NCBI GenBank assembly: GCA_009760885.1
Contig: CM019701.1
Coordinates: 19,894,630-19,958,629, forward strand
Direction: 5' to 3'
DNA: 64,000 nucleotides
From: Achatina immaculata
Lineage: Eukaryota; Mollusca; Gastropoda; Stylommatophora; Achatinidae
A program made the position numbers and the translations under genes. A model generated the notes under the pieces. It worked only from the letters and a program-made list of their open reading frames with translations. It had not been told where the DNA came from and made no database searches. Positions 10,930 to 21,372 of the stretch are shown one piece after another; within the stretch, counting starts at the first letter, position 1, and each line of letters opens with the position of its first letter.

Positions 10930-11330
10930 ATATGGCAGCAGTCAATGAAGAATACATCCAGGGTGGCCCTCAAGTGTTGGCCGACCACATCGCCCAGAGG
11001 GTTTTAATAAAATTTGGAGAGTCAAGGTTTTGGCTGGAGTCGTCATGACCAGCGGTATCAATGGATGACTCAGGCAAGGTTACCTGCTTGGCCACAGGAA
11101 CAAAGTGTATCAACCGCGAGTACTTGAGTGCGGAAGAAAAGCTGTCAACGACTGTCGGGCTGATGTTACCTGCGGGCGGCTTTGAACGCATTTCTTGTAC
11201 TCTCACCTGCAGCTTCATCTAGATCCTGCCACCGCCGATCAGCCAGTACTCGTCAAGAGGTCAGTGGGCGGCTTCCAGGTCACGTATGGCGTCAAATTTC
11301 ACCTTTACGTGTAGCTATTCCTAACACACT
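10930..11330 (+). pseudogene. Flavin monoamine-oxidase-like fragment 1
   Basis: After a good acceptor (CTGTTCTGTTTACAG ending at 10929), an open plus-strand frame reads EYIQGGPQVLADHIAQRV, then KFGESRFWLESS, a TGA at 11046-11048, and on in the same frame with DDSGKVTCLATGT to about 11110. This follows the order in the flavin amine oxidase family (PF01593; MAO-A/B): the GGxQ...ER segment, the GDRVKLE segment, the x-DQ strand, then the segment leading to AIPP. A later part (about 11195-11325), in another frame, reads LHLDP and VKRSVGGFQ, comparable with IHFxP and QRxPMG. No FAD-binding N-terminus or covalent-flavin cysteine region is seen. The stop and shifts argue for a pseudogene. The family call is from memory of the motif order. 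Confidence 0.5.
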
Positions 11331-11840
11331 CATTCAGTATGTTGTGCAGTAACAAGCTAAGACGTGTAGCTTGTCTGGTATCTCAATCGTACAGTTCGCC
11401 CGTCTAGTTAGTTGGTAGACAAGGCCAGTCTGAAGTGATTATTCATTGCTCAGACCAATGTCCACGTTACAACACGTTCTTTCATTCTTGAACAATAAGT
11501 AGACAAACTCCAGAGTTCCTAAACAAATGCACGAGAATCTTTTATCAGGAATGAAAACAGTTCGGCTGTCATAATTTCCAGCCACTGAACTTTATATACT
11601 AGTTATACCCATAACAGGACAGCCATAGGACTTGACGACAACGATTTCTCACGCTTCCATTTTCTGGAAATATAACTTCATGACGGAGACGACAACGACA
11701 CAACATCACATCTCAAACATCCATCTTGCTCTACCGCTAAAACTTTCCTTGTCTGTTCAGTCCAAGTATTATCTCGTCCTATTACCAATGCTATAAAACA
11801 TCACAAGAACTCACGCGCACGTTCACTGAACAGACGCGGA
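11331..11840. other. Unassigned stretch between amine-oxidase-like fragments
   Basis: No repeat or frame recognised. If the two flanking fragments descend from tandem gene copies, this would be intron or intergenic remnant. Confidence 0.3.
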
Positions 11841-11849
11841 CAGTACCAC

Positions 11850-12250
11850 ATGGGCGTAACCCCAAGCCATATACTGTTATACGCCTGTATATCAGCACTG
11901 CTCCTTGTTGGGACGCAACGATTTTTTTCACCTCTTGAAAAACAGGACCTAGGGCAAAAAGATACAAAAACTTGGGGCATCTGTCATTCGCTGGACTCCT
12001 CCGCGGGCGTAGCTGCTAGTGGCAGTATTTCTGGTGAGAATCTAGAAGGAGGGTACGATGGAGACAGACAAATATCCGAGCAGGCGCGCTCGTGAGCTGC
12101 TGAGAAATAAAACTGAATCCAGCTCGAGTGTCTGGAACAATCCAAACCTGGGATGGTGTTCTTCATGGCGAGAGACTGCAGACCATGTACTTCAGTGATA
12201 GGATCACCCGGTGAAACATCCTGGGATTGCAAGGTAATAACTTTCACTTT
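11850..12250 (+). pseudogene. Flavin monoamine-oxidase-like fragment 2
   Basis: The plus-strand frame from 11850 begins GVTPSHILLYACIS and continues VGTQRFFSPLE. In MAO-type enzymes the helix with this pattern (SxLWFLWYV) followed by GGTTRIFS lies directly before the GG(Q)ERKF segment seen in fragment 1. About 45 codons later EGGYDGDRQISEQA resembles the GGSGQVSERI segment, followed in shifted frames by IQLEC and GMVFFMARD. Because both this and fragment 1 carry a version of the GG...Q segment, they represent two copies, not one gene split in two. A 12-kb-wide search found no other parts. Frame breaks and a TGA near 12095 suggest decay; MGVTPSH... could superficially pass for a signal peptide. 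Confidence 0.42.
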
Positions 12251-13346
12251 TCTTCTTGACAGTTTTGCTGTTAGTACTGACTGTAGTCTTCCTCCTCACC
12301 GTTGCGCCAGTGTACGGCTCTTCTTATTATTACAACGATACATGACTGGTAACCAGCTTACAGGTGTAAACTCTTCGCCTGTGAACATCTTGCTACAACC
12401 TGGAACCGCCCACACTTTACCATATTACATTATATCAGTTGGGCACTAATTACACCCGTTCGACACCTGCTGTAACTGTCTAGGCTATATTTGTGTTAGT
12501 ACAATCGTTTATTTATGTGTTCTCTCGTGCGTAGAGTGTCCTTTATAGTTTACAATACTAACGCAGCATTCTCTTCGTCTGTCGTCGATTGACGATTGAG
12601 GTTTGCAACGATAAACCTTGAAAACCACTGTCTACATACAATGGCAACAGTTCCTTCGTCCATTCGCTATACACTGTAGGACGAAGCAGATACCGACAGA
12701 CAATACAACACAACTTGGTGAATTAGTACACAAGCATCTGTCAGTGTGGAAGTAAATCTCTTCTACAAATATGACGAATCTTTAATGAGCAAATGTCTGA
12801 TGAAGAGTTCAACAAATGACGACGACAGACTGTAGTTATTCAATCGAATATAACAGACGAATTTCGGCCGCAAGGTCTGAATATAACGGTTACGCTACTG
12901 GTAGGTGCAGAACACAATTCTTTCATAATAAAAACTAGTGCAATATGTACCGTCTGCTCCGTACGGAACTATAATTCTCAATCAAAACTCACCAACACGG
13001 AATATTTCATTCTCAACACCTGCACGTCGCTGCACCGGTTCTACCTGTCATCTCTTCCCCTCTTGTCCATCAGTCAAACCTTCATCCGGGAGTCAGGAAT
13101 TCCCAGTAAGGTGCGTGGGCGGTTTCACGCTTGCGCTTATTCTCGTTCATATTCTCCATTATGTCATAACATTTCCAGGGATACAAGTGACCTGGTGGGA
13201 TGGTATAACGCCCAACTTGCTGATAATTAGAAAAAAAAATGAATCGAAATGAAATGGGATTCAGACTCTGGGTCTAGATTGTACGGTGTGAACTACAAAC
13301 AAATCAAACAGAACTACACAAAGTGGTACGAAGGAGTCCGAATGCT
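12251..13346. other. Unassigned stretch
   Basis: About 1.1 kb with no recognised repeat. The 104-codon plus-strand frame at 12938-13252 contains CVGGF, loosely like the end of amine-oxidase fragment 1, but the rest does not align convincingly. Confidence 0.3.
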
Positions 13347-14958
13347 AGTCAGTCACTCATTTGCATGTCCAGTGCGTAACTTTGCCTCCCTAACAGCTTT
13401 CCTGTAGGCCTCTCGGTTGTGAGCAAGATACTCTGCTGCTGATGCATCCATTTACAGATCATCAACAATGTCTTGCAACTGACTTCGCCTTGGTCTTCTT
13501 CTCTTTCCTTTTCCCATTATGTACCCTTCCAAGACTTCCTAGATTATCATGACGTTTAATGTGTCCAAAATTCTTGTAGTATGGATATATTTGTTCTTTT
13601 CTGTGTCCATGATATTTGAAGAACTCTTCTGTAGCATTTACATTCAAAGGCATTTATGTGTTTTTCAGCTGTTTTGTTAAGTGTCCAGGTCTCACAGGCA
13701 TATGTTGCGATGTGAAAGACGCATGCCCTTAAAAATCTTATTTTTTATAGTTCTGTCTGCTCCTCTCCACAGCTTCTTTGTTTCTTTTACTTTCTGAAGA
13801 ACAATAGATGTCCTCCATTTAATTTCCCTCATTGTACACGAGTCCATTATTAGTTAGTAGTGATACAAGATATTCAAAGCTCTCCACTTCTGCTAATTTT
13901 TCCTCATTAATACATATTTCAGCAGGCTTGTTTGTGTTGTCAGTTATTATCAATTTAGCTTTCTTCGCATTAAGATATTTTGCTCTTCACTGTTCGTACG
14001 GACTGATATAATTAGTTTTCCCATTCATTTTTGTGTTGTTGACAGTAATACGTGTCATCAGCATATCTAATCTCTGGTATTTCATTAACATCCAGTTGTT
14101 ACGGCATCGTAATATTCTTTGTCTACATCATCTCTAATATTCTTCATTATATTTTCAGTATACAAGTTAAATAAGTAAGGCGACAATATGCACCCCTTAC
14201 GGACCCCTTCTTTTATGTCAAATTAAGTTGTTTCACCATTTATTCTTATTGCTGCCTGTTGGTCTAGATACAGTAGTGATGTTAACTGTATCAAATATGT
14301 TGGAAATCCCTTTTTTTCCATTATTTCCCAACGTTTCTGGTATCGTACACAATGAAATGCCTTTGAATAATCTATACAAGATAAATATAGATTCACATTA
14401 AATTCTCTGCATTTCTCTATTATTAATCTTATATTGAATATATGATCTCTTGATCCTCTTCCTTGCCTAAAACCAGCTTGGACCATATTGATTTCTTCTT
14501 CTATTTTCTTATGAAGTCTACTCATTATGATTTTTAACAGAATTTTACTGGCATGACTATTCAGGGCAATTGTTCTCTAGTTTGTATATAATTTCAAGTT
14601 ACCCTTTTTTTTTTGGCAGTGGTATGAATACAGTTCTTTTCCAGTCTTTTGGCCAAATACCTTAATGCCATATATTTTTACATGTCCAAGTCTTTTTCCA
14701 TGTATGATAGTTTGTTGCACATTCCTTTCCTCCTGATTTAATGAGTTCGATTGTTATCTCATCACATCCTGGTGATTTGCCATTTTTCAGATTCTTTATT
14801 GCCCATAAAACTTCTTCAGGTGTCGGTTCGGGTTCTTTCTCCTCCAATAATAATTCACACTGTTGATTTCTGCTTTCACAGTCGGTTGTTTCATACATTC
14901 CTCTGCAATATTCCTTCCATCTTTCTAGAATTTCCTCCGTCTCTGTCAAGGTCTTCCC
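13347..14958 (-). mobile_element. LINE-A, longest copy (about 1.6 kb), inactive
   Basis: The minus strand reads through most of a LINE reverse transcriptase. In order: a pre-RT segment (ERWKEYCRGMYE, near 14900), the KSPGCDEITIE motif, a PLPKKG-like block, INMVQAGFRQGRGSRDHIFNI, DYSKAFHC near 14360, [18 protein letters not shown], the [17 protein letters not shown] block, and codons for YADD near 14056-14067. The post-RT thumb follows, with [15 protein letters not shown] sequence, then the K-R-G-R-P-type tail and a 3' end at 13347. Numerous stops and shifts are present. It is truncated before the endonuclease domain. LINE-A is the commonest LINE here (12 fragments including the close relative at 7745). 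Confidence 0.92.
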
Positions 14959-15629
14959 CACCTTGTGTCAAATTACATTTAGCTTAAATTCCGCTACTGA
15001 TTAGATGAAAGTCAAGTCCTCAGTGGTGACATACGCGTGCTTACCTCAGCAAGTCAACCATTTGCAACAAGAATTCTAGACTGGCACACTTTGGCTGAAA
15101 TGCCTCTTTCGCAAGGAATAAGTGCCTTGGACATCGTATATCTCGCATCTCCACTTATTACAATTAGCTTTGAAATTACCTCAGATTCAGTTAGCATTAT
15201 CTATGTATCTCTGACAGAGTTATCTATCAGATCGAATCTCCCTTCCCAATGAATGGAGCATATGTGATTCTATCTTAGCATGCTAAGACCGCCAACAACA
15301 CATCATTTGCCGTCTTCATGCAGGCTGTCACTACACAAGAACTTGTGACGTTTTTACCAACACAACTTTCTCTTGTGACGTTCTTCATCCGGGCTTTTTG
15401 CTGCTATGGCAACTGTCTCTACATACTGTCTTGCAAAAGAAAGATAACACTTCGTAGTTTGCTCCGTAACTCGCTTATTTTGTTTTCCGACTGGAGCGAA
15501 GTTTTGTGACGAGCTGCAATGATTGGTTTGTTAGGGCGAAGGAGGATTCAACGAAAATGAATTTCAAACACAAGCTAGGCGATACCCACAGTGGTAGGGG
15601 GATCGAAATTAAAAGTCACACTCCCTGAT
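14959..15629. other. Unassigned stretch
   Basis: No repeat recognised except a short imperfect duplication, AACTTGTGACGTTTTTACC near 15340 and TCTTGTGACGTTCTTCATC near 15370. Plus-strand frames of 63 and 71 codons have no motif. Confidence 0.3.
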
Positions 15630-15925
15630 AACGAGTGTGTCCTCTTGCACGCACGGTTTACTAATCAGGTGGTACCGGGTTCAGTTCCAGCAGTGGGATT
15701 TTTTTTTTTTTCTGGTACACACCAAACAAGGCCCCGGGGTCCACCCAGCCTCTAAAAATGGGTACCAGAGAAATCTGGGAAGGATAGCGGCCAGGCGTGA
15801 TACTGACCACATCACATTTTCATGTGCCGAAGTCATGGAAAATACGGGTCTAACACCGCATTCCCCAATATGCCTTAATGGCATGGAAACGGGAAATTTT
15901 ACCTTTACCTCCTCTTGCAGTAATC
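15630..15925 (+). mobile_element. tRNA-derived SINE-1, near full length
   Basis: The head contains a B-box-like GGGTTCAGTTCC near 15677, followed by a T-run and CTGGTACACACC. The body holds AAATGGGTACCAGAGAAATC, GCGGCCAGGCGTGATACTGA and CACATCACATTTTCATGTG, and ends AATTTTACCTTTACCT. The body recurs in minus orientation at 61226-61530, and part of it recurs behind different heads at 42440 and 61548. The 104-codon plus and 67-codon minus frames over it are not genes. Confidence 0.85.
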
Positions 15926-15949
15926 ACAGTTGTACAGCGGCGCCTCACT

Positions 15950-16788
15950 GAGTGGATTAAGTTTTGGATTCCAGCTTAGGGAAGATTACTCCAAGTATGT
16001 GTGAGTTCATATTCAAGGTCTACAAGATTTTAAAGTGAATTTGACACTTTTCATACACAGCGGTCGAGCATGTCTCACAGTTTTATGATAGGGTTAAAGT
16101 CATGTGACATTGCTGGCCGTGGAAGGAAAACATGAATTTTATTATGATGGACAAATGCCATGGTAACCTTTGTCCGATGAGGGGCTGTGCTGTCGTGCAC
16201 AGAAGTAGTCTTGTCTCCAGTGCCGTCTTAATACATGGGCCCATCTGAGCACTGGCCAGGGGCCCCAAGTGTATGAGGGTCCAGACAGCTCATGGAAATC
16301 TATGTATATGGCCGGCTCTGCTGTGCGTGCATGGACGCAGGCAGCTTGGTTTGTTATATTATTATTACTTTGCCCAGGGGCCCCCGATGCTGTTAAGACG
16401 GCCCTGCGTGTCTCTGGATTTGGAAAAAAATGGCACAGCATGGAAATCGTGTATGTACCACTGTGCAATGATGTCCCCCCCTCCCCCCGACATGGACCAG
16501 TTGTGTTCTAAAATTCCCTCCCCCCCCCCAAATCACGAAGCTGTTCCCACCAAAGTTCAAAGCTTCTCGGACACAGTTATGGACATATCATTCTTACGGA
16601 CGTTTCTACATCCTGATCCAGTAATCATGACTTTCCTTAACGAATCTGAACTTCCCAAAGAACGTGACAGACTACCACTGCCTCCGCGGCCATTTGACAT
16701 GCACATCTGCCCACTGAAGTGTTCTGGATGTCACGTGGCTGATATCGAGGGCGTTGGATAGGCTGGCGTGGACGCATATTTGCTTCCC
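15950..16788 (-). pseudogene. Tc1-like transposase relic, C-terminal and central part
   Basis: Minus-strand reading, upstream to downstream: LTSRTLQWADVHVKWP, then a degraded TDESRF position, CVREALNFGGNSF, IWGG, AQWYIHDF (ending near 16415), then after the MITE HDSTAPHRTKVT near 16190, and PAMSHDFNPI near 16100. This is the order of a Tc1-type DD34E/D transposase, with the second aspartate in HDSTAPH and the third acidic region degraded to NPIIKL. A hAT MITE interrupts it at 16218-16406, and LINE-A separates it from its N-terminus at 17430-17770. Multiple stops make it dead. Element termini were not found. Confidence 0.8.
16218..16406. mobile_element. hAT-type MITE with 8-bp target duplication
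   Basis: A 189-bp element with 14-bp terminal inverted repeats: CAGTGCCGTCTTAA at the left, TTAAGACGGCCCTG at the right (one mismatch). It is flanked by CTTGTCTC (16210-16217) and CGTGTCTC (16407-16414), matching at 7 of 8 positions, as expected for hAT. GGGGCCCC-rich subterminal blocks occur near both ends. There is no coding capacity. It sits inside the Tc1-like relic. Confidence 0.88.
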
Positions 16789-17429
16789 TCATTCATTCAT
16801 TTGCATGTCCCTTGCGGAACTTTGCCTCCCTAACAGCACTTCTGTCGGCATCTCGGCTGTAAGCAAGATAGCCTGCTACTGATGCATCCATTTGCAGATC
16901 ATCAACGATGTCTTGCAGCCATCTTCGCCTTGGTCTTCCTCTCTTTTTCCTATAATGTACCCTTCCAAGATGGTCTTCTCTAGATTATCATGACGTTTAA
17001 TGTAATATTTAATTTTTCTCTCTTTAATCTTCTTTACTAGTCAGTCTTCTTCAATAATAAGTTCTTGTAGTATGGATATATTTGTTCTTTTCTGTGTCCA
17101 TGGTATTTGAAGAACTCTCCTGTAGCATTTACATTAAAAGGCATTTATGTGTTTCTCAGCTGTTTTGTTAAATGTCCAGGTCTCACAGGCATATGCTGCC
17201 ATGGGAAAGATGCATGCCCTTAAAAATCTTATTTTTGTAGTTTCTGTCTGTTCCTCTCCACAGATTCTTTAGTTGTTTTACTTTCTGAAGAGCGATAGAT
17301 GTCCTCCCTTTAATTTCCCTCATTGTATCTCCATTATTAATTAGTAATGATCCAAGATATTAAAAAATCTCCACCTCTTCGAATTTTTCCTCATTGATAC
17401 ATATTTCTGTTTCCTTGTTTGTTTTGTCA
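16789..17429 (-). mobile_element. LINE-A fragment inserted in the Tc1-like transposon
   Basis: Minus-strand LINE-A tail of about 640 bp with the (ATTC)n-type end at 16789. Flanks TTTGCTTCC (16780-16788) and TTTGCCTCC (17431-17439) match at 8 of 9 positions, giving the target duplication. Translated remnants include the HINA..CK and TQKRT-type thumb region and the K-R-G-R tail. Confidence 0.88.
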
Positions 17430-17865
17430 TTTTGCCTCCATCAGACGGCGTAAAACAGTATTCGGCGAAAAGTGTCTGGTATTCAGTAATACATTTCTGG
17501 TGTCAGTTGTCCCTTGAGCAGACTGGAAATGAACGGTTCCGTAAATGGATAGCTTGAATAAATCTGTCCTGCCTTTTCGTGGTCACCCTTGGTCTTCCTG
17601 ACCTTGCAGGTCTCTGGTGATGAAAACATTGCTGCAATCGATAAACAGTTTGTCGGGAGACATTAAAGATCCACGCAACTGTTGCAGTTCTTGTCCTCGC
17701 ATTCAGATACCCGATGACCTGATTTTTTTTTTACTCTATGGGACGCTGCCATGATGAAAAAGCTGCTTCTAATCCAGGTCAAATTATGAAGAATTTAGCT
17801 CGGTAACCTAATCTGACAACGAGTGATAAAAATTACATTTCAAAGTATTGATGGATCAGAAATAG
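17430..17865 (-). pseudogene. Tc1-like transposase relic, N-terminal DNA-binding part
   Basis: Minus-strand reading gives VIGYLNARTRTATVAWIFNVSR..VYRL (first paired-like helix-turn-helix), then RPARSGRPRVTT, the GRPR-type linker between the two DNA-binding subdomains, then RQDRFIQAIHLRNR (second subdomain). This is the standard N-terminal half of a Tc1 transposase. With 15950-16788 it forms one element of about 1.1 kb once the LINE-A and MITE insertions are removed. Confidence 0.85.
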
Positions 17866-18609
17866 GAAAAACAGGAATTTCACCCGTGAGCAGTTTTTCG
17901 TGACAAATGACAAGTGAGTACTATTCAGACCTTTAGCACTTTCAAGGATTAACTCACTACATCCAAACTGAGTATTTTTCAACATATACGCTTTTCAAAA
18001 GTGTTCACCTTCTTCATGGTTTGGGTCACTTTGATTTTGACTGATTTCTTGTATGAAATCGAACCGTTAGGGGCTCTCAGGATTAATGGTAAACACAAAC
18101 GAACTTATTAGCTTGAGGAGTTAGTCTTACATACAGGGAAGAAGGAAGATAGGAAGAACTGACATTAATATTACACTAAAAGGATTTATCTTTTACAGTA
18201 GGTGGTGACAAGTGTTTGATATGAGATGTACGTGAGGTACTTCTTCAAGAAAGCACAGAAGAAAATAGAAAAAAGATTTGGAGAGAAATACGAAACACAC
18301 GCGTTAGTTAACATTACATAATGAACGTAAAATAAGACTCCTCTCAGAGTGAAGTATCCGAAAAAGATAATCCACGAAATCTGTTTTGTTTGCTTTTGTT
18401 GAGACACAGGGTACTGAACGCTAGTAAGTCAGGACACATTCTGACTGCTTCTTCGACAAATGCGCATTATAACTGTTTAAAGCTACGACACAGAGCAATG
18501 CCGGACATTACAGAGCATTTGTTTTTTCACAATAAAACACAATTTAGAACTCCACTGCTTACTCATTTTAACAGTTTGTGTACGCAATAACGGCAACGAT
18601 CTTTTGTGT
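17866..18609. other. Unassigned stretch
   Basis: AT-rich, with no recognised repeat. The 73-codon minus frame at 18186-18407 is hydrophobic but featureless. Confidence 0.3.
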
Positions 18610-18620
18610 ACGACATTCAC

Positions 18621-19317
18621 TCTCTATCTTAACGCGAAGAAAACTAAACTGATGACAACTGACAAAACAAACAAGGCAGTTGAAATATGTATCAATGAGG
18701 AAAAATTGGAAGAGGTAGAGAGTTTTGAATATCTTAGATCACAACTAACTAATAATAGAGATACGATGAGGGAAAATCAAAAGAGGACATATATCGCTCT
18801 TCGAAAAGTAAACACGTAAAGAATATGTGGAGAGGAACAGACAGAACAACAAAAATAAGATTTTTAAGAGCATGTGTCTTTCTCATAGTAACATATGCCT
18901 GTGAGACTTGGACACTTAACAAAAACAGTTGAGGAACACATAAATGCTTTTGAATGTAAATACTACAGAAGAGTTCTTCAGATATCATGGACACAAAAAA
19001 GAACAAATATATCCATACTACAAGAACTTAACATTGAAGAAGGCTGGCTAATAAAGAGGATTAAACAGAGAAAAGAAAACTTACATATTTTGGACACATT
19101 AAACGTCATGATAATTTAGAGAAGACTGTCTTGGAAGGGTACTTAATGGGAAAAAGAAAGAGAGGAAGACGAAGGCGAATATGGCTACAAGAAATTGTTG
19201 ATAATTTGCAAATGGATGCACCAGCAGCAGGCCATCTTGCTTACAACCGAGATGCCTTCAGGAGAGCTATTAGGGAGTCAAAGTTTCGCAAGGGACATGT
19301 AAATGACTGACTGACTG
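18621..19317 (+). mobile_element. LINE-A fragment with 11-bp target duplication
   Basis: The plus strand reads [16 protein letters not shown], the EEVESFEYL block, IALRKVNT, then in other frames [37 protein letters not shown] and the K-R-G-R tail, ending at a (GACT)n-like tail. ACGACATTCAC occurs at 18610-18620 and 19318-19328. It is truncated after the RT catalytic motif, with at least two frameshifts. Confidence 0.93.
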
Positions 19318-19630
19318 ACGACATTCACCAGCTGAGGGGTACAAACAGCTGGAACTATTTAAAAAATCGATCATGTTTTACATTCTCCTAATGACATACC
19401 ATGCTTTTCATTCCCTGGAAGTGGTGAACTCTCATGTGTTTTTGTGTTCAGAACATATATCTTCATTCATTTAATCACTTTAAATTTAGTTCATCAGACT
19501 TTCTAATTTAAAAAAAAGAAAAAAGCACTCACACATAAATGTGTGGAATTTGCTGTTTGACTGTATGTCTTTGATCTTGAAGTTCTTTGCCAGCTACCAA
19601 GCGGTGAAGATCTTCGACCGAAGGTACCAA

Positions 19631-19710
19631 ATCAGTTTACTTCAACAGTCAAATCAGTTTACTTCAACAATCAAATCAGTTTACTTCAACAATCAGATCC
19701 GTTTATTTCA
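19631..19710. repeat. 22-bp tandem repeat
   Basis: Three good copies and one diverged copy of a 22-bp unit with core TCAGTTTACTTCAACAATC. Confidence 0.85.
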
Positions 19711-20090
19711 TAATTAAAAGTAGATGACACTGTTTCACTATAGAGATTACACAAATAATTTGGTGTTTCTACCTAAGCCTTCTGCATACAAACAAACAAA
19801 CAAGCAAGCAAACAAACAAACAAAATTAGTTTTCCACAGTTTAACATTAGGAACTTGACAATTTATAGGAATATTTGTGAACACAAATGCATGTTATGTA
19901 ACTCATATCAGGATATATGTACACTCATTTATCTTTTTTTTTTTATTTACTCAGATGCGTACCTAGCACCCGACTCCCCAGAGAGCTCTTCCACTATGTA
20001 AACACATCAAACAATGTCTGTTAATTAGGCTGCTACTTCACAGGGAAGGTTGAAGGGAAATGCACTGTTTGACAAGCTTGTCATCTTGAT

Positions 20091-20345
20091 GACGTACATG
20101 CTTAGAACAACAGTCTTAGATACTAGGTCGAGACGTATTATTCTTGATGATCGTACATGCTTAGAACAACAGTCTTAGATACTAGGTCGAGACGTATTAT
20201 TCTTGATGATCGTACATGCTTAGAACAACAGTCTTAGATACTAGGTCGAGACGTATTATTCTTTATGATCGTACATGCTTAGAACAACAGTCTTAGATAC
20301 TAGGTCGAGACGTATTATTCTTAATGATCGTACATGTTTAGAACA
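20091..20345. repeat. 59-bp minisatellite, left part
   Basis: About 4.3 nearly identical copies of a 59-bp unit containing CTTAGAACAACAGTCTTAGA and GGTCGAGACGTATTATTCTT. A leftover piece with AGTCTTAGATACTAGATCGAG-like sequence lies at about 20768-20795, beyond LINE-D, so the LINE landed inside or at the edge of the array. Confidence 0.92.
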
Positions 20346-20758
20346 ATCAATCAATCAAGTGCCGTGCCACGTAGCGTAGGCGATCATTTCTCTCCACAAT
20401 TCCCTGTCTTTAGACTTGATTATGAGATCCGCCGGTGACTTTCTTCCTAGCCACACTGACAGTCAATCCAGTAACTTCTCTCTCTGTCTTCTCTCAGTTT
20501 TTTCAGTTGCCACAGTGTGTTCCAATTTTCCTCTTCTTAGAAAATGTCCTATAAATCTCGCTTGCCTGCCTCTGATCTTTGCTGTAATTTTACTTTTAAT
20601 TCCAGCCTCTCTTAAGACTTCTTCATTGGTTTTCTTAGTTGTCCATGGTACCTTCAACATCCTTCTTATGAACCACATTTCCATGCCCTCCATTTCTCAC
20701 TGTACTCTCTTATTCACACCCATAAAACAAAATTGGCTCGATGTAACGCTTAAGTACT
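20346..20758 (-). mobile_element. LINE-D 3' tail inserted in the 59-bp array
   Basis: The minus strand reads GMEMWFIRRMLKVPWTTKKTNEE, REAGIKSKITAKIRGRQ and FIGHFLRRGKLEHTVATEK, then a shifted tail ending in (GATT)n, seen as ATCAATCAATCA at 20340-20352. Same subfamily as 63576-64000. Confidence 0.9.
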
Positions 20759-20924
20759 TAGATACATACTAGTCTTAGATACTAGATCGAGCTACGATGT
20801 TGCTGTTGTTGTTGTTCTTCTTCTTCTTCTCTTTTATTCTCTGACTTCTAAAATAATCGGTGGTCAGTTGGAGTTGATTTACATCCACATAAAGCTTTTC
20901 TTGAACAGGTATAAATGTTGGCCA

Positions 20925-21222
20925 CATTTATTTTCTCTGCACCTCATATGGTGGCCACATCTGTTTTCTCTGCACCTCATATGGTGGCCACATCTGTTTT
21001 CTATGCACCTCATATGGTGGCCACATCTGTTTTCTCTGCACCTCATATGGTGGCCACATCTGTTTTCTCTGCACCTTATATGGTGGCCAGATCTGTTTTC
21101 TCTGCACCTCATATGGTGGCCACATCTGTTTTCTCTGCACCTTATATGGTGGCCAGATCTGTTTTCTGTGCACTTCATATGGTGGCCACATCTGTTTTCT
21201 CTGCATCTCATATATTGGGCAC
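20925..21222 (-). repeat. 33-bp minisatellite derived from a LINE coding segment
   Basis: Nine copies of a 33-bp unit (core ATGGTGGCCACATCTGTTTT on plus). On the minus strand each unit codes for eleven residues of the type EVQRKQMWPPY. The array is in frame with, and directly follows, a LINE C-terminal sequence at 21213-21372 whose own ECPIYEMQRKQMWP contains the same segment, so the unit was copied out of the LINE. Open frames of 110-167 codons in several frames follow from the period. Confidence 0.88.
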
Positions 21223-21372
21223 TCCTGCAGAATATCTTCTCCCGTCATCTTACCAGTGTCACATGTGCATTTGACCGTTGGGCCAATCTCGAGCATGTTA
21301 AAAAGATGACACCTCAGTCTGAAAACCACTGCTGCTCTGGCATCCAAGGGCACCATGAACTAAATAGGTAAC
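21213..21372 (-). mobile_element. LINE-K C-terminal fragment
   Basis: The minus strand reads FRLRCHLFNMLEIGPTVKC, CTCDTGKMTGEDILQECP and IYEMQRKQMWP. The C-x-C...E-ILQECP pattern is the usual end of LINE ORF2 after an RNase H-like region, and matches EHILQECPNHADQRRETWP of the copy at 39834-40165. Confidence 0.78.

Noticed and set aside
12938..13252. Third amine-oxidase fragment
   Set aside because: Only a CVGGF pentapeptide is reminiscent; no further motif in the right order.
20868..21371. 167-codon plus-strand frame
   Set aside because: Antisense to the LINE-K fragment and the 33-bp array derived from it.
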